Below, one piece after another: positions 45,818 to 55,641 of a stretch of DNA of 57,329 bases; positions within the stretch are counted from its first letter, which is position 1, and each line of letters starts with the position of its first letter. The notes beneath the pieces are model-generated. The model did no database searches. It was not told the DNA's origin and worked only from the letters and a program-made list of their open reading frames with translations. The translations under genes and the position numbers were made by a program. Source of the stretch: Thermoplasmata archaeon (GTDB lineage: Archaea > Thermoplasmatota > Thermoplasmata > RBG-16-68-12); NCBI GenBank assembly GCA_036395115.1, contig DASWDU010000030.1, positions 1 through 57,329 of the forward strand. The letters are read 5' to 3'.

Positions 45818-46747
45818 ATGCGAGCGGACGCGACGACGCGGAACGCCACGCGCCTCGCGGACCGGATCGGGCGCACCCCGCTTCTCCCGCTTGAAAGGAT
45901 TGCGGCGCACGTGGCCCCGGGCGTCCGGCTCTTCGCCAAGGCGGAGTGGCTCAACCCGGGCGGGAGCGTGAAGGACCGCGCCGCCCTGGGCATGCTGCGT
46001 TCCGCGGAGAGGGCCGGGCTGACGCGGGATCACGTGCTCCTCGACGCGACCTCGGGCAACACGGGAATCGCCATCGCGATGCTCGCCGCGGCGGAAGGAT
46101 ACCGGGCGACGCTGTGTGTACCGGCGAACGTCAGCCCCGGACGACGACGGATCCTCGAGGCGTACGGCGCCGAACTCGTCTTCACGCCCGCCCCCGAGGG
46201 GACGGACGGGGCCCAAGACGCCGCAAAACGGCTCGCCGCCGCTCACCCCGATACGTACTGGTATCTCGACCAGTACAACAACGAGGCGAACTGGCGCGCG
46301 CACTTCGAATCGACGGGACCTGAAATCTGGGATCAGACGCACGGACGGATCACGCACCTCGTCGCGTGCCTCGGGACGACGGGGACGTTCGTGGGCGCCG
46401 GGCGGTTTCTGAGGAGGGGGGGTCGCCACGTCGGCTTGGTGGCCGTCCAGCCGGACGGCCCGTTCCACGGGATCGAAGGGGTGAAGCGCCTCGAGGGTTC
46501 GCGGGTCCCCGGGATCTGGGATCCGACCCTCGTCGACGAGACCATGTCCGTCGCGACGGAGGACGCGCAGGCGGCGGTCCGCCGCCTCGCGCGGGAGGAA
46601 GGCGTCCTCGTCGGCACCTCGAGCGGCGCCGCGCTTGATGCCGCGATTCGGCTCGCCGAGCGAATTCGCGAGGGGCTCATCGTGGCCATCTTCCCGGACG
46701 GCGGCTCGATGTACCTCGGAGAACGGTACTGGGAGAAGGCTCCGTGA
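45818..46747 (+). CDS. cysM: CysM-type PLP sulfhydrylase (cysteine synthase)
   Basis: 309 residues, fold type II PLP enzyme. PLP Lys is in NPGGSVKDRAALGML, the substrate loop is TSGNTGIAIAM, and the phosphate-binding loop lies near LGTTGTFVGAGRFL. The pattern STGPEIW...ITHLVACLGTTGTFVGAGRFLR is close to mycobacterial CysM as I recall it. By that recollection the OPS-specificity arginine (Arg220) aligns with Lys in GVKRLEG, still basic, which would suit O-phosphoserine as substrate; this alignment is from memory. The overlapping JAMM and downstream CysO genes support a protein-thiocarboxylate-dependent route. Confidence 0.85.
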   Translation: MRADATTRNATRLADRIGRTPLLPLERIAAHVAPGVRLFAKAEWLNPGGSVKDRAALGMLRSAERAGLTRDHVLLDATSGNTGIAIAMLAAAEGYRATLCVPANVSPGRRRILEAYGAELVFTPAPEGTDGAQDAAKRLAAAHPDTYWYLDQYNNEANWRAHFESTGPEIWDQTHGRITHLVACLGTTGTFVGAGRFLRRGGRHVGLVAVQPDGPFHGIEGVKRLEGSRVPGIWDPTLVDETMSVATEDAQAAVRRLAREEGVLVGTSSGAALDAAIRLAERIREGLIVAIFPDGGSMYLGERYWEKAP

Positions 46748-47205
46748 CGATCGGGATCCCGAAGGCCGTCGTCCGGGCAATCGAGGACCACGCGCGTGAC
46801 GCGTTTCCGGAAGAGTGTTGCGGTTTCCTCCTCGGCCATTCGGGCGAGCCTCGCCGCACCGTCGAGTCCCTTCGCGCGAAGAACGCCGCATCGGAGGATC
46901 GAGAGCACCGCTACGTCGTCGACCCGCTCGAACTCCTCCGCGCGGACGACGAGGCGCGGGCGCACGGCCACGAGTTGATCGGGATCTACCACAGCCATCC
47001 GAACCACCCGGCCGTCCCCTCGGAGTTCGATCGACTCCGGGCCGCGAGTTGGTATTCCTACGTCATCCTGCGTATCGTCGATCGGGAGCCGAAGGAGATG
47101 ACCGCCTGGGTCTTCGACGACGCGACGAAACGGTTCGTGTCCGAGGCCATCCTCCATTCGGGGCGGAAGGCCACGAGGCCATCTCGGCCGGACGGCGGAA
47201 GTTAA
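46744..47205 (+). CDS. mec: JAMM/MPN+ metalloprotease, Mec+-like
   Basis: 153 residues from GTG 46744, overlapping the cysM stop. The metalloprotease motif is complete: an upstream Glu in FPEECCGFLLG, and HSHPNHPAVPSEFD (HxHx7SxxD). Mec+ of mycobacteria has the same length and arrangement and cleaves the CysO-cysteine bond to release cysteine. Here it may also cut after the internal Gly-Gly of the CysO-MoeZ fusion encoded next. The C-terminal tail is basic and disordered. Confidence 0.9.
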   Translation: MTIGIPKAVVRAIEDHARDAFPEECCGFLLGHSGEPRRTVESLRAKNAASEDREHRYVVDPLELLRADDEARAHGHELIGIYHSHPNHPAVPSEFDRLRAASWYSYVILRIVDREPKEMTAWVFDDATKRFVSEAILHSGRKATRPSRPDGGS

Positions 47206-47222
47206 CCTTGTTTAAGGTTAAC
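47201..47222. repeat. Inverted repeat at the mec/cysO junction
   Basis: GTTAACCTT (47201-47209) and AAGGTTAAC (47214-47222) are perfect 9-base arms around GTTT. The repeat overlaps the JAMM stop codon and precedes the cysO-moeZ promoter by about 85 bases. It could be a terminator hairpin or an operator. The outer GTTAAC is shared with the GTTAACATGTTAAC palindromes, but the rest differs. Confidence 0.7.
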
Positions 47223-47305
47223 GGGGCCGCCTTCCCTCCATGCCACTCTCGGTCCCCGAGCCGGCGTCGGTCGCGCTACTCGGATTCGAATTCGAGCCGG
47301 GGCGA

Positions 47306-47316
47306 ACCTTAAGTAG
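47306..47316 (+). promoter_or_regulatory. TATA box for the cysO-moeZ fusion gene
   Basis: ACCTTAAGTAG with a GCGAA BRE-like element, about 33 bases before ATG 47344. It implies the fusion gene can be transcribed separately from cysM-mec. Confidence 0.5.
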
Positions 47317-47343
47317 ACCACCCGAATGGTTGGGACTGCGAAC

Positions 47344-48798
<1,455 letters not shown>

Positions 48799-48913
48799 GG
48801 ACGGAGCCCCTATTGCCGCCTCCGGCCGACCCGAGGCGCCAGCAGCTTGAAGGACCGGGGTCGCTCGAATTCGTGTCGGCAAAGATAAAACGACTCGGCC
48901 CCATCGCGTCGTA

Positions 48914-49231
48914 GTGCCCCTGGACCCCGGGACCGTCCATCGCTTCGCGATGCTCGAACGCGCGGTGAAGTCTTTCGCGAAGACGAGCCGTTTTGACGAA
49001 TCTCTGAAGCTCATCGAGGAGATGCTCACGATCGCCCCCGAGGACGCCGGCTTGTCCAAGCTGAAGGCGCGCATCGGAGCAGACCTCGTGAAGCAGGCGG
49101 TACAGGTACAGAAAATTGCCGCGGCCACGCGGATCGTCGAACTCATCGAGGGGAACGTTCCCGCGGCGCATCTGGGCCAGACGGAAAAGGATCTCCTCGC
49201 GAAAGCGAAGGAACGTCTGTACTCGATGTAG
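48914..49231 (+). CDS. Small helical protein of unknown function
   Basis: 105 residues, GTG start at 48914, about 30 bases after a TATA-like AAGATAAAAC (48880-48889). Predicted all-helical with TPR-like spacing (LERAVKSFAKTSRFDESLKLIEEMLTIAPEDAGL). It may mediate protein contacts. No family is assigned. Confidence 0.65.
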   Translation: MPLDPGTVHRFAMLERAVKSFAKTSRFDESLKLIEEMLTIAPEDAGLSKLKARIGADLVKQAVQVQKIAAATRIVELIEGNVPAAHLGQTEKDLLAKAKERLYSM

Positions 49232-49273
49232 GTCACAACAGGCTTATGGCCGACGAAGGGCGTCGTGCGCCCC

Positions 49274-49843
49274 ATGACACTCAAGCAATCCCCGGCCGAC
49301 TACGCGAAAAGCGTTGAGACGATGCGCCGAGAGAAGGACTATTTCTTCAAGGAGGACCATGAGTCTCCGATCCCCCACGGACTCCGCCAGGCTTTTCAGG
49401 GGCTCGCGTACTTCGCGCCGGATACGAAATATCGTGTCCACGCGAAGCTTGTGAAGGATCCGAACCCGCCGCGGATAGTCCTCGCGACCTCGAAGGGCGT
49501 CCCGCGCGACATGATTCGGTACGGGGTGTTCGAGTTCGAGGTCGCCGGCACGCCGCAGCGGCTCGCCGCCTACAAGTCCGTACCGCAGCCGGGCCACCCT
49601 CACGCGGACGAGGGCCTCTTCGTCCCGTTCCGTGATACGACCTCCGGGAAAGAGACGTACGGGGCGGCTCGGTACCTCGACATCGAAGAGCGCCCGACGG
49701 ACGAGTACGTGATCGACTTCAACGTTGCCTACAATCCTTACTGCGCGTACAGCGAGGACTACGTGTGCCCCTTCCCACCGCGGGAGAACTGGCTAACGAC
49801 GGCGATCCTCGCGGGCGAGAAGAACTTCCCGTTGAAGGCGTGA
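49274..49843 (+). CDS. DUF1684 family protein
   Basis: 189 residues from ATG 49274 (GTG 49265 also possible). The family landmarks are KDYFFKEDHESPIP at the start, LFVPFRDTTSGKETYGAARYLDIEE and the C-terminal IDFNVAYNPYCAYSEDYVCPFPPRENWL...AGEKNF. DUF1684 proteins are of unknown function, widespread in bacteria and haloarchaea. A TATA-like ACAGGCTTATGG (49236-49247) lies about 25-30 bases upstream. Confidence 0.88.
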   Translation: MTLKQSPADYAKSVETMRREKDYFFKEDHESPIPHGLRQAFQGLAYFAPDTKYRVHAKLVKDPNPPRIVLATSKGVPRDMIRYGVFEFEVAGTPQRLAAYKSVPQPGHPHADEGLFVPFRDTTSGKETYGAARYLDIEERPTDEYVIDFNVAYNPYCAYSEDYVCPFPPRENWLTTAILAGEKNFPLKA

Positions 49844-49858
49844 CGTCCGCCCGCGGAC

Positions 49859-50689
49859 CTACAGGTCCGGCCCGTCGAGCCATCCCAGCCGACGGTCTCG
49901 GTTCGCCTCGATCTCCTCGGGTGCCTTGAAATCCTGCTCGACCGTCGCTAGGCGATTGATGAGGGCGCGGATCGCCTCGACGGTCGGCGCGCGTACGTCG
50001 AGGCCCGCCAGGCCCAGCTGGCGCTTCACGATCGGCATGCCCGTCTCGACGCCGCCCATCCGGTAGCAGAAGTCCGTCATGATCTTGTCCGTCACGCGGA
50101 TCAGCCGGTCGACCGGCTCTTGCGGCGGCGTCACGAGGTCCACGCGCTTCGCGACGTGATGGGCCGCACCGAGGATCTGGTCCCCGAGCGCCTTGAAGGC
50201 CGACTCGACCTTGTCGCCCGTCTTTGCGCTCGTCAGGATGCCGGGACAGGAGTACTTCTGCGCGAGGAAGTAGAGGTATTCCTCGGCCCAGACGCGGTCC
50301 GCGACGAGGTCCGACTTGTTCCCCGCGAGGACCATCGGCACGCGGCCCGTGAGGCGCCACACCGCGGGGATCCAGTAGTCCTCAAGCGCCCGACGACTTT
50401 CATCGTTCGTGGCGTCGTATACGAGCAGGACGCCTTGCGCGCCTTTGATCGCGGTCTCCTGCACCCCGCTGTATCCCTTCTGCCCGAGGACGTCCCAGAT
50501 CTGCATGATCATCTCGATCTCGTCGAGGGCCGAGCCGACGTTCACGCTCTTCTTCGAGATCTTCGTGCCGACGGTTGTGATGTAGTCGTCCGAATACTGG
50601 TCGACGACGAACCGGCGGACGAGCGATGTCTTCCCGACGCCACCGTCCCCGAGGAGGACGACTTTGACCTTGAAGGGTTCCCGGGCCAT
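49859..50689 (-). CDS. Ras/Rab-like small GTPase with C-terminal extension
   Basis: 276 residues; residues 5-180 are a Ras-superfamily G domain. G1 is GDGGVGKTSL (14-23), G2 Thr lies in YITTVGTK, G3 is WDVLGQKG, G4 NKSD and G5 TSAK. The WDxxGQ form of G3 is that of eukaryotic Rab/Ras proteins. A C-terminal helical extension of about 90 residues follows, with no prenylation motif. It probably regulates an unknown process with an effector. It is convergent with the DUF1684 gene. Confidence 0.88.
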   Translation of the reverse strand: MAREPFKVKVVLLGDGGVGKTSLVRRFVVDQYSDDYITTVGTKISKKSVNVGSALDEIEMIMQIWDVLGQKGYSGVQETAIKGAQGVLLVYDATNDESRRALEDYWIPAVWRLTGRVPMVLAGNKSDLVADRVWAEEYLYFLAQKYSCPGILTSAKTGDKVESAFKALGDQILGAAHHVAKRVDLVTPPQEPVDRLIRVTDKIMTDFCYRMGGVETGMPIVKRQLGLAGLDVRAPTVEAIRALINRLATVEQDFKAPEEIEANRDRRLGWLDGPDL

Positions 50690-50842
50690 GGACGTCGTTT
50701 CGCCATCCCACAAGTCCCTTCTTTAATCGTTCCCCGTGGTTCTCAGGGACCGGATTATTGCCCGCGGAGCGAGGACGCCTGCGGCTCTCCGGGCCGAGGC
50801 TCCGCCGGACCCCCGCGAACGCCCCGCCTCCCCCCGACGCGC

Positions 50843-51082
50843 TCAATCCCGGGTGGATTCGACCTCGTGAATCCAGTCGCAACGGACCCCGATCTTCGCG
50901 TGGTGCTTCTCGATTGCTTCCATGTCCGGCGCGTCGAGCACGCAATACAGCTTGTTCTCCGCCTCGCTGTACAGGATGTCGTGGTGGCTCACACCGAACT
51001 CGTCGATCGGCGAGCGCTGGGCCTCGCGAAGTTGTTCCGCCGTCAGCGGATTCATCGGATGCGCGTCGATGAACTTCGGCAT
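50843..51082 (-). CDS. DUF4242-like small protein
   Basis: 79 residues: PKFIDAHPMNPLTAEQLREAQ, then VSHHDILYSEAENKLYCVLDAPDMEAIEKHHAKIG. This follows the DUF4242 pattern (nickel-binding ferredoxin-fold proteins of the SCO4226 type) with potential metal-binding His residues. It is a single gene between the GTPase and tRNA-Ser. Confidence 0.8.
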   Translation of the reverse strand: MPKFIDAHPMNPLTAEQLREAQRSPIDEFGVSHHDILYSEAENKLYCVLDAPDMEAIEKHHAKIGVRCDWIHEVESTRD

Positions 51083-51155
51083 CCGGGCGGGATCGCCCGC
51101 AGGCTAGATAGTCGTTGCGTTTCCGCGCCGCCGCAGAACTTGGTACCAGTCTCTG

Positions 51156-51238
51156 CGCGGGGAGGGGGATTTGAACCCCCGAGCGCAGAGCGCACGGGGT
51201 TAGCAACCCCGCGCCCTACCAGGCTAGGCGATCCCCGC
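51156..51238 (-). tRNA. tRNA-Ser (anticodon GCU)
   Basis: The acceptor stem GCGGGGA (51238-51232) pairs with TCCCCGC (51163-51157), with G at 51156 as discriminator. Anticodon loop TTGCTAA gives GCU. A long variable arm (TGCGCTCTGCGC region) is as expected for class II tRNA-Ser. No intron and no encoded CCA. Confidence 0.95.
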
Positions 51239-51263
51239 AGGCGCGCGCCCATTGGGAAGCGGG

Positions 51264-51272
51264 CTATAAACG
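51264..51272 (-). promoter_or_regulatory. TATA box of tRNA-Ser
   Basis: CGTTTATAG on the minus strand, about 30 bases upstream of the tRNA 5' end at 51238. Confidence 0.65.
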
Positions 51273-51406
51273 CTTTCGGGACTCGGCCGCCGCGGGTCGC
51301 ACGAACCGAATCCTCTTCCGGAAAAAGGGGAGCGAGTCAGAGGATGTCGCTCGTCGTTGGATCGTTATCGAGGACAAGATTATTACGCTTGGCGTCTTCG
51401 GAACGA

Positions 51407-53692
51407 ATGCGCGTCCTCCCGAGACCGCGAAATGAGGCATCGAACCGACGCCTCAGTTCCATCCTCGAGGACCCGCGTTCGTTTCGGACGACCATGACCT
51501 TGATCCTCGTATCGAACCGGCTCCCCGTTACACTGAAGCGGATCGGATCCCGGCTCGACATCCGCATGAATCCCGGCGGGGTCGCGGCAGGCCTCGCTTC
51601 CTTCTATCGGGAGCACGGCGCCCGCTGGTTCGGCTGGCCCGGCGACGTCGCGCCTTCCGAGTCGCGCCGGATTGCGTCGCGGCTCAAGAAGGACTTTGGT
51701 TGCCATCCCGTGTTCCTCCCTCGGCCCCTCGCCCGATCCTTCTATGCCGGGTTCTCGAACGGTACATTGTGGCCCCTCTTCCACTCCTTCTCGACGTACG
51801 CACGCTACTCCGCGTCGGAATGGGCCTCGTACCGCGAGGTGAACGAGCGTTTCGCCGACGAGGTCGCGCGGGCGCTCCGCCCGAAGGACGTCGTCTGGAT
51901 TCACGACTATCAACTGTTGCTCGTGCCGAAGATGATCCGCGAACGCGCACCGGACGCGCAGATCGGCTTTTTCCTGCACATCCCGTTCCCGCCGTACGAC
52001 GTCTTCCGGCTCCTCCCTTGGCACCGCGAACTCCTGCGAGGCATGCTGGGCGCGGATCTGATCGGTTTCCACACGTACGATTACATGCGCGCGTTCGTCG
52101 GGAGCGTGCGGCGCGGCCTCGGATACGAGAGTCGCATCGGGACGATTGCGACGGAGCATCGCGTCGTCCAGGCCGACGTGTTCCCGCTGGGGATCGACGT
52201 CGAGGCGTTCGCGTCCACGCCGGTCGGGCCCGCGGCGGCGAGTTCGATCGCGCGGCTTCGCCGGGCCCTCGGGTCGTCGAAGCTCCTGTTCTCCGTTTCC
52301 CGGCTCGACTACACGAAGGGCATCCGGGAGCAGATCGAGGCGTTCGGCCGGTTCCTCGAGTCGCATCCGGAGTGGCGCCGCAAGGTGGCGTACGTCCTCG
52401 CCGTGGTCCCGTCGCGGGAGCGCGTGGCCGAGTACGCCCGCCTCAAGCGAGAGATCGATGAGCGGGTCGGCCGGATCAACAGCCGCTACGGGACGCTCGC
52501 CTGGACGCCGATCCGGTATCTGTACCGCCAGCTCGAATTCGAAGAGTTGCTGGCCCTGTACCGCGCGAGCGACGTCGGGTTCATCACTCCGTTGCGAGAC
52601 GGGATGAACCTGGTCGCGAAGGAGTACGTCGCATCGAGACAAGAGCCGAGCGGCGTCCTGATCCTCAGCGAGATGGCCGGAGCCTCGCGGGAACTGCTCG
52701 AGGCGCTCGTCGTGAACCCGAACGATGTGGACGAGGTCGTGGATGCGATCGGCCGAGCGCTCACGATGCCCGCGGAGGAGCAGGCCGCCCGGATCCGGGC
52801 GATGCAAGACCGGCTCCGCCGCTACGACGCGCGGACCTGGGCGACGAAGTTCCTCGAGCGGCTCGACGACGTCGTCCGCCTCTCTCAGGACCTCGCGGTC
52901 AAACGGCTCTCCGGAGGACATCGGGACCAGATTCGTCGGGCCTTCCATAGGGCCAGGCGGCGTCTCCTCCTCCTCGACTACGACGGCACCCTCGTCCCGT
53001 TCTCCGTCGACCGCGGCGCGGTCTCCCCGGACGCGCGGATTCGTCGGCTCCTCGAGGGCCTCGGGTCCGACGCCGCCAATTATGTCGCCCTGGTGAGCGG
53101 CCGGTCCCGCCAGGATTTGGAAAAGTGGTTCGGCGAGATTCCGATTACCCTGATCGGAGAGCACGGCGCCTGGGTTCGCGACCGCAGGGACCGCAAGTGG
53201 GAAGCGATGCTCTCCGCGGATCCGGAGTGGAAGGATCGGGTGAGGCCGTTCATCGATCGTTTCGTCGAGCGGTTGCCCGGCTCCGCCGTCGAGGAGAAGG
53301 ACTTCTCGCTTGCATGGCACTACCGTTCGGTCGACATCGAGACCGGGATGGCCGCTGCGAGGGAGCTCGTCGACGTCTTGACGTCGTTGACTGCGAGCCT
53401 TGATTTGCAGGTCTTTTCCGGGAATCGGGTCGTCGAGATTCGCCGAGGAGGGGTGAACAAGGGCACGTTCTTCGCGACCCGTCTTGCGCGGGAGCCGTGG
53501 GACTTCATCCTCGCGGTCGGTGACGACTCGACGGACGAAGCGCTGTTTTCCGCGCTCCCCGCGAGTGCCTGGTCGATCCGAGTGGGCTTCGGGGCATCCT
53601 CGGCTCGATTCAGCGTCGAGGCCGTCGCGGACGTGCTCGATCTCCTTGAGACACTGCCTTCCGAGGCCCCGACACTCCCGAAGAAGCCGTGA
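51407..53692 (+). CDS. otsAB: Trehalose-6-phosphate synthase/phosphatase fusion
   Basis: Makes trehalose from UDP-glucose and glucose-6-phosphate in two steps. It is 761 residues from ATG 51407 or 732 from ATG 51494; the TATA box AGATTATTAC (51377-51386) sits 25 bases before 51407, while homology favours the LILVSNRLP start at 51494. The GT20 part has NPGGVAAGL, WIHDYQLLLVP, DYTKGIREQIEAFG and RDGMNLVAKEY. The phosphatase part (residues about 520-761) has LLLLDYDGTLVPF (nucleophile and acid Asp) and VGDDSTDEALF. Role: osmolyte or stress protectant. Confidence 0.95.
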   Translation: MRVLPRPRNEASNRRLSSILEDPRSFRTTMTLILVSNRLPVTLKRIGSRLDIRMNPGGVAAGLASFYREHGARWFGWPGDVAPSESRRIASRLKKDFGCHPVFLPRPLARSFYAGFSNGTLWPLFHSFSTYARYSASEWASYREVNERFADEVARALRPKDVVWIHDYQLLLVPKMIRERAPDAQIGFFLHIPFPPYDVFRLLPWHRELLRGMLGADLIGFHTYDYMRAFVGSVRRGLGYESRIGTIATEHRVVQADVFPLGIDVEAFASTPVGPAAASSIARLRRALGSSKLLFSVSRLDYTKGIREQIEAFGRFLESHPEWRRKVAYVLAVVPSRERVAEYARLKREIDERVGRINSRYGTLAWTPIRYLYRQLEFEELLALYRASDVGFITPLRDGMNLVAKEYVASRQEPSGVLILSEMAGASRELLEALVVNPNDVDEVVDAIGRALTMPAEEQAARIRAMQDRLRRYDARTWATKFLERLDDVVRLSQDLAVKRLSGGHRDQIRRAFHRARRRLLLLDYDGTLVPFSVDRGAVSPDARIRRLLEGLGSDAANYVALVSGRSRQDLEKWFGEIPITLIGEHGAWVRDRRDRKWEAMLSADPEWKDRVRPFIDRFVERLPGSAVEEKDFSLAWHYRSVDIETGMAAARELVDVLTSLTASLDLQVFSGNRVVEIRRGGVNKGTFFATRLAREPWDFILAVGDDSTDEALFSALPASAWSIRVGFGASSARFSVEAVADVLDLLETLPSEAPTLPKKP

Positions 53693-53918
53693 TCGTCCTG
53701 GAGGCGCGGCCGTTATCGGTCGCCGCTACAGCGGTCGGAGAAGCTCTTCGGGGAGGGCCGCGTCGCCCGGCGTCGGTTCGTGGCCTTCCGAGGTCCCAGG
53801 CACCGGCGTCGTCCGGTCTCGCCGGCAACCAGGTCTTGTACGCGTTCTGGTAGGCGAGAGCGGCTACGCGGTGGTCGAATCGCCGACTCCCTGAACGGTC
53901 CGCCGCCGTGACAGTCCG
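53693..53918. other. Intergenic region without a confident gene
   Basis: GC-rich gap between otsAB and the first Rieske gene. Minus-strand frames give pieces such as VAALAYQNAYKTWLPAR and GDAALPEELLRPL in different frames, which could be one decayed or frameshifted gene, but I cannot support it. No RNA or repeat is seen. Confidence 0.4.
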
Positions 53919-53934
53919 TACCACAGGTTCAAGA
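53919..53934 (+). repeat. Upstream element shared by both Rieske genes, copy 1
   Basis: TACCACAGGTTCAAGA, matching TACCGCAGGTTCAAGA at 54800-54815 (15 of 16). The second copy ends 31 bases before the second Rieske ATG. It may be a duplicated promoter or regulator site. Confidence 0.6.
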
Positions 53935-54018
53935 AGGTGCGGGGACGTCCGCGTTTCGCGGGCTCTTTGCGTCGCTTCCGGAGGGATCTGACTGTCGACG
54001 CCATCGTCAAAAAAGGGG

Positions 54019-54771
54019 TTGTCGCGTCGCGAGTGGATCGAGAGCGGCCTTGTGCTGGGAGCTGCAAGCGCGGCCCAGGTCGCGGAGACGTGGGTGGCAC
54101 TCAACGTCGCCCAGACGCTCCTCCCCGCCCTCTTCGCTCCGTATCCGTTCAGAGGGACCATCGAGGATCGGCTCATGTACACCCGATTCCCGACCGACCA
54201 ATGGTGGAACTCGCGGGCGGGGACGGCGGTTCGCGTGACGGACTTTTCCCTATGGCAAGGGGCGGGCGCCGTCTGGAGGGGGCTGTTCCGGGACGGCGCG
54301 TACGTCCCCGGGACCGGCTTCCCGGCCCTCGTGATCCGAGTCATCCGCGACGACACGTATTTCCGGGCCCCCGATCCCAACCCGTACGGCCTCCCCGCCG
54401 GGTTCGGTCTGTTCTACGACGATCCCTTGCGCGACATCCGGCTCGTGGCGCTGTTCGACCGCTGCACGCACCTCTGTTGCTACCCGGGATGGCATGTGAT
54501 CTCAGATCCGCCTCCCGGGCGGACCTACACCGTGTCGCCACCGACGTACGACGTCTACGGCCAGGACCCCGTGTATTGTGTGTGCCACGACGCGCAATAC
54601 GATCCGCTCCTCCTCGTCCGCGACGTGAATCCGCTTAACAACGTCGTGTTCGTCGGCGCGCAGGTGGTGCATCCCCCCGCGACGTACGCCATGCCCGTCA
54701 TCCCGATCCGGGCGGTCTCGGACGAGCTGTACGGCGGGATGGCGAATCCCGCCTGGTACGCGTACTGCTGA
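54019..54771 (+). CDS. Rieske [2Fe-2S] protein with TAT-type N-terminus, copy 1
   Basis: About 250 residues. Rieske ligands are in CTHLCC and CVCHDAQYDP. The N-terminus SRREWIESGLVLGAASAA is a twin-arginine-type signal or anchor. The only start in this frame is TTG 54019. Just upstream is an A6G4 run (54009-54018); a one-base shift there would join a 17-27-residue leader read from TTG 53967 or GTG 53937, similar in length to that of copy 2. So the 5' end may be hit by a frameshift or sequencing error. It is about half-identical to the next gene. Likely an extracytoplasmic electron carrier. Confidence 0.8.
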   Translation: MSRREWIESGLVLGAASAAQVAETWVALNVAQTLLPALFAPYPFRGTIEDRLMYTRFPTDQWWNSRAGTAVRVTDFSLWQGAGAVWRGLFRDGAYVPGTGFPALVIRVIRDDTYFRAPDPNPYGLPAGFGLFYDDPLRDIRLVALFDRCTHLCCYPGWHVISDPPPGRTYTVSPPTYDVYGQDPVYCVCHDAQYDPLLLVRDVNPLNNVVFVGAQVVHPPATYAMPVIPIRAVSDELYGGMANPAWYAYC

Positions 54772-54799
54772 GCCGAAGCGCGTCCGCGCAAGTGATACA

Positions 54800-54815
54800 T
54801 ACCGCAGGTTCAAGA
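54800..54815 (+). repeat. Upstream element shared by both Rieske genes, copy 2
   Basis: TACCGCAGGTTCAAGA; see the copy at 53919-53934. GATACATACC just before it is the likely TATA region of the second gene. Confidence 0.6.
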
Positions 54816-54846
54816 CCCGGAAGAGGGAGTCGTCTTCGGCCGGCCG

Positions 54847-55641
54847 ATGTCGCGCCGGCTTCGGGACGAATCCGGAGGGATCGCCACGTCATGGGACGAG
54901 GAACAGCCAGAAGAGCGTCGCTGGACAAGGCGCGAATGGACGAAGTTCGCGATCGCGGCGGGGCTTGTCGGATCGGTCACGTCGATCGGCGCGACGGTCT
55001 CGGGCCAGCTTCTTCCTCCGCCCCTGAAATTTCCCGGTGAGCTCCGGGAGCAGATTTACTACACGAAATGGCCCACGGCCGCATGGTGGAACAGCCGCCA
55101 AGGCCGTCCGATTCGCGTCACGGACTTCGAGGAATGGCAAGGGGCCACGGGCGTGTGGCGCGGCCTCTTCCTCGACGGTCGTTGGATCCCCGGCACGGGC
55201 TATCCGGTCCTCGTGATCCGTCTGAAGTACGACGCCCCGGAGTTCCGCCTCCCGGAGGACGTCACCCCGCCCGAAGGGTACGCATTCGCGTACGATGATC
55301 CGGATGCGCGCATCCGCCTCGTCACCCTGTTCGATCGGTGCACGCATCTGTGCTGCTATCCGGGCTGGCATGTCATCCCGGTCGCGTACCGGGACTATCG
55401 GGTCCCTTCTCCGACGTACGCCGTATACGGCGAAGACCCGATCCTCTGCATCTGTCACGGATCCCAGTACGATCCGTTCCTCCTGACGACGGACGTGAAT
55501 CCGAAGAACGAGGTTGTGTATCTCGGGGCCACGCACGTCCACGGGCCGACGCAACGCGCGCTGCCCGTCGTGGCGGTGCGGAGCGAGGGCGGCGTCCTCG
55601 TCGGCGGGATGTCCGATCCTCGCTGGTATCAGTACTGCTAG
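54847..55641 (+). CDS. Rieske [2Fe-2S] protein with TAT-type anchor, copy 2
   Basis: 264 residues. Residues 27-50 hold TRREWTKFAIAAGLVGSVTS, a twin-arginine signal anchor. The cluster ligands are Cys165, His167, Cys201 and His204 (CTHLCC and CICHGS), and Cys170 with Cys203 match the disulfide pair of bc1 Rieske proteins. WWNSRQGRPIRVTDFEEWQG and YDPFLL are shared with copy 1. No cytochrome b gene is nearby, so the partner complex is elsewhere. Confidence 0.92.
   Translation: MSRRLRDESGGIATSWDEEQPEERRWTRREWTKFAIAAGLVGSVTSIGATVSGQLLPPPLKFPGELREQIYYTKWPTAAWWNSRQGRPIRVTDFEEWQGATGVWRGLFLDGRWIPGTGYPVLVIRLKYDAPEFRLPEDVTPPEGYAFAYDDPDARIRLVTLFDRCTHLCCYPGWHVIPVAYRDYRVPSPTYAVYGEDPILCICHGSQYDPFLLTTDVNPKNEVVYLGATHVHGPTQRALPVVAVRSEGGVLVGGMSDPRWYQYC

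Noticed and set aside
54009-54018. A-rich run resembling a -1 slippery site (A AAA AAG)
   Set aside because: Joining the upstream leader to the Rieske frame needs +1 (or -2), not -1, so a dnaX-type programmed shift does not fit. A homopolymer error or TTG start is simpler.
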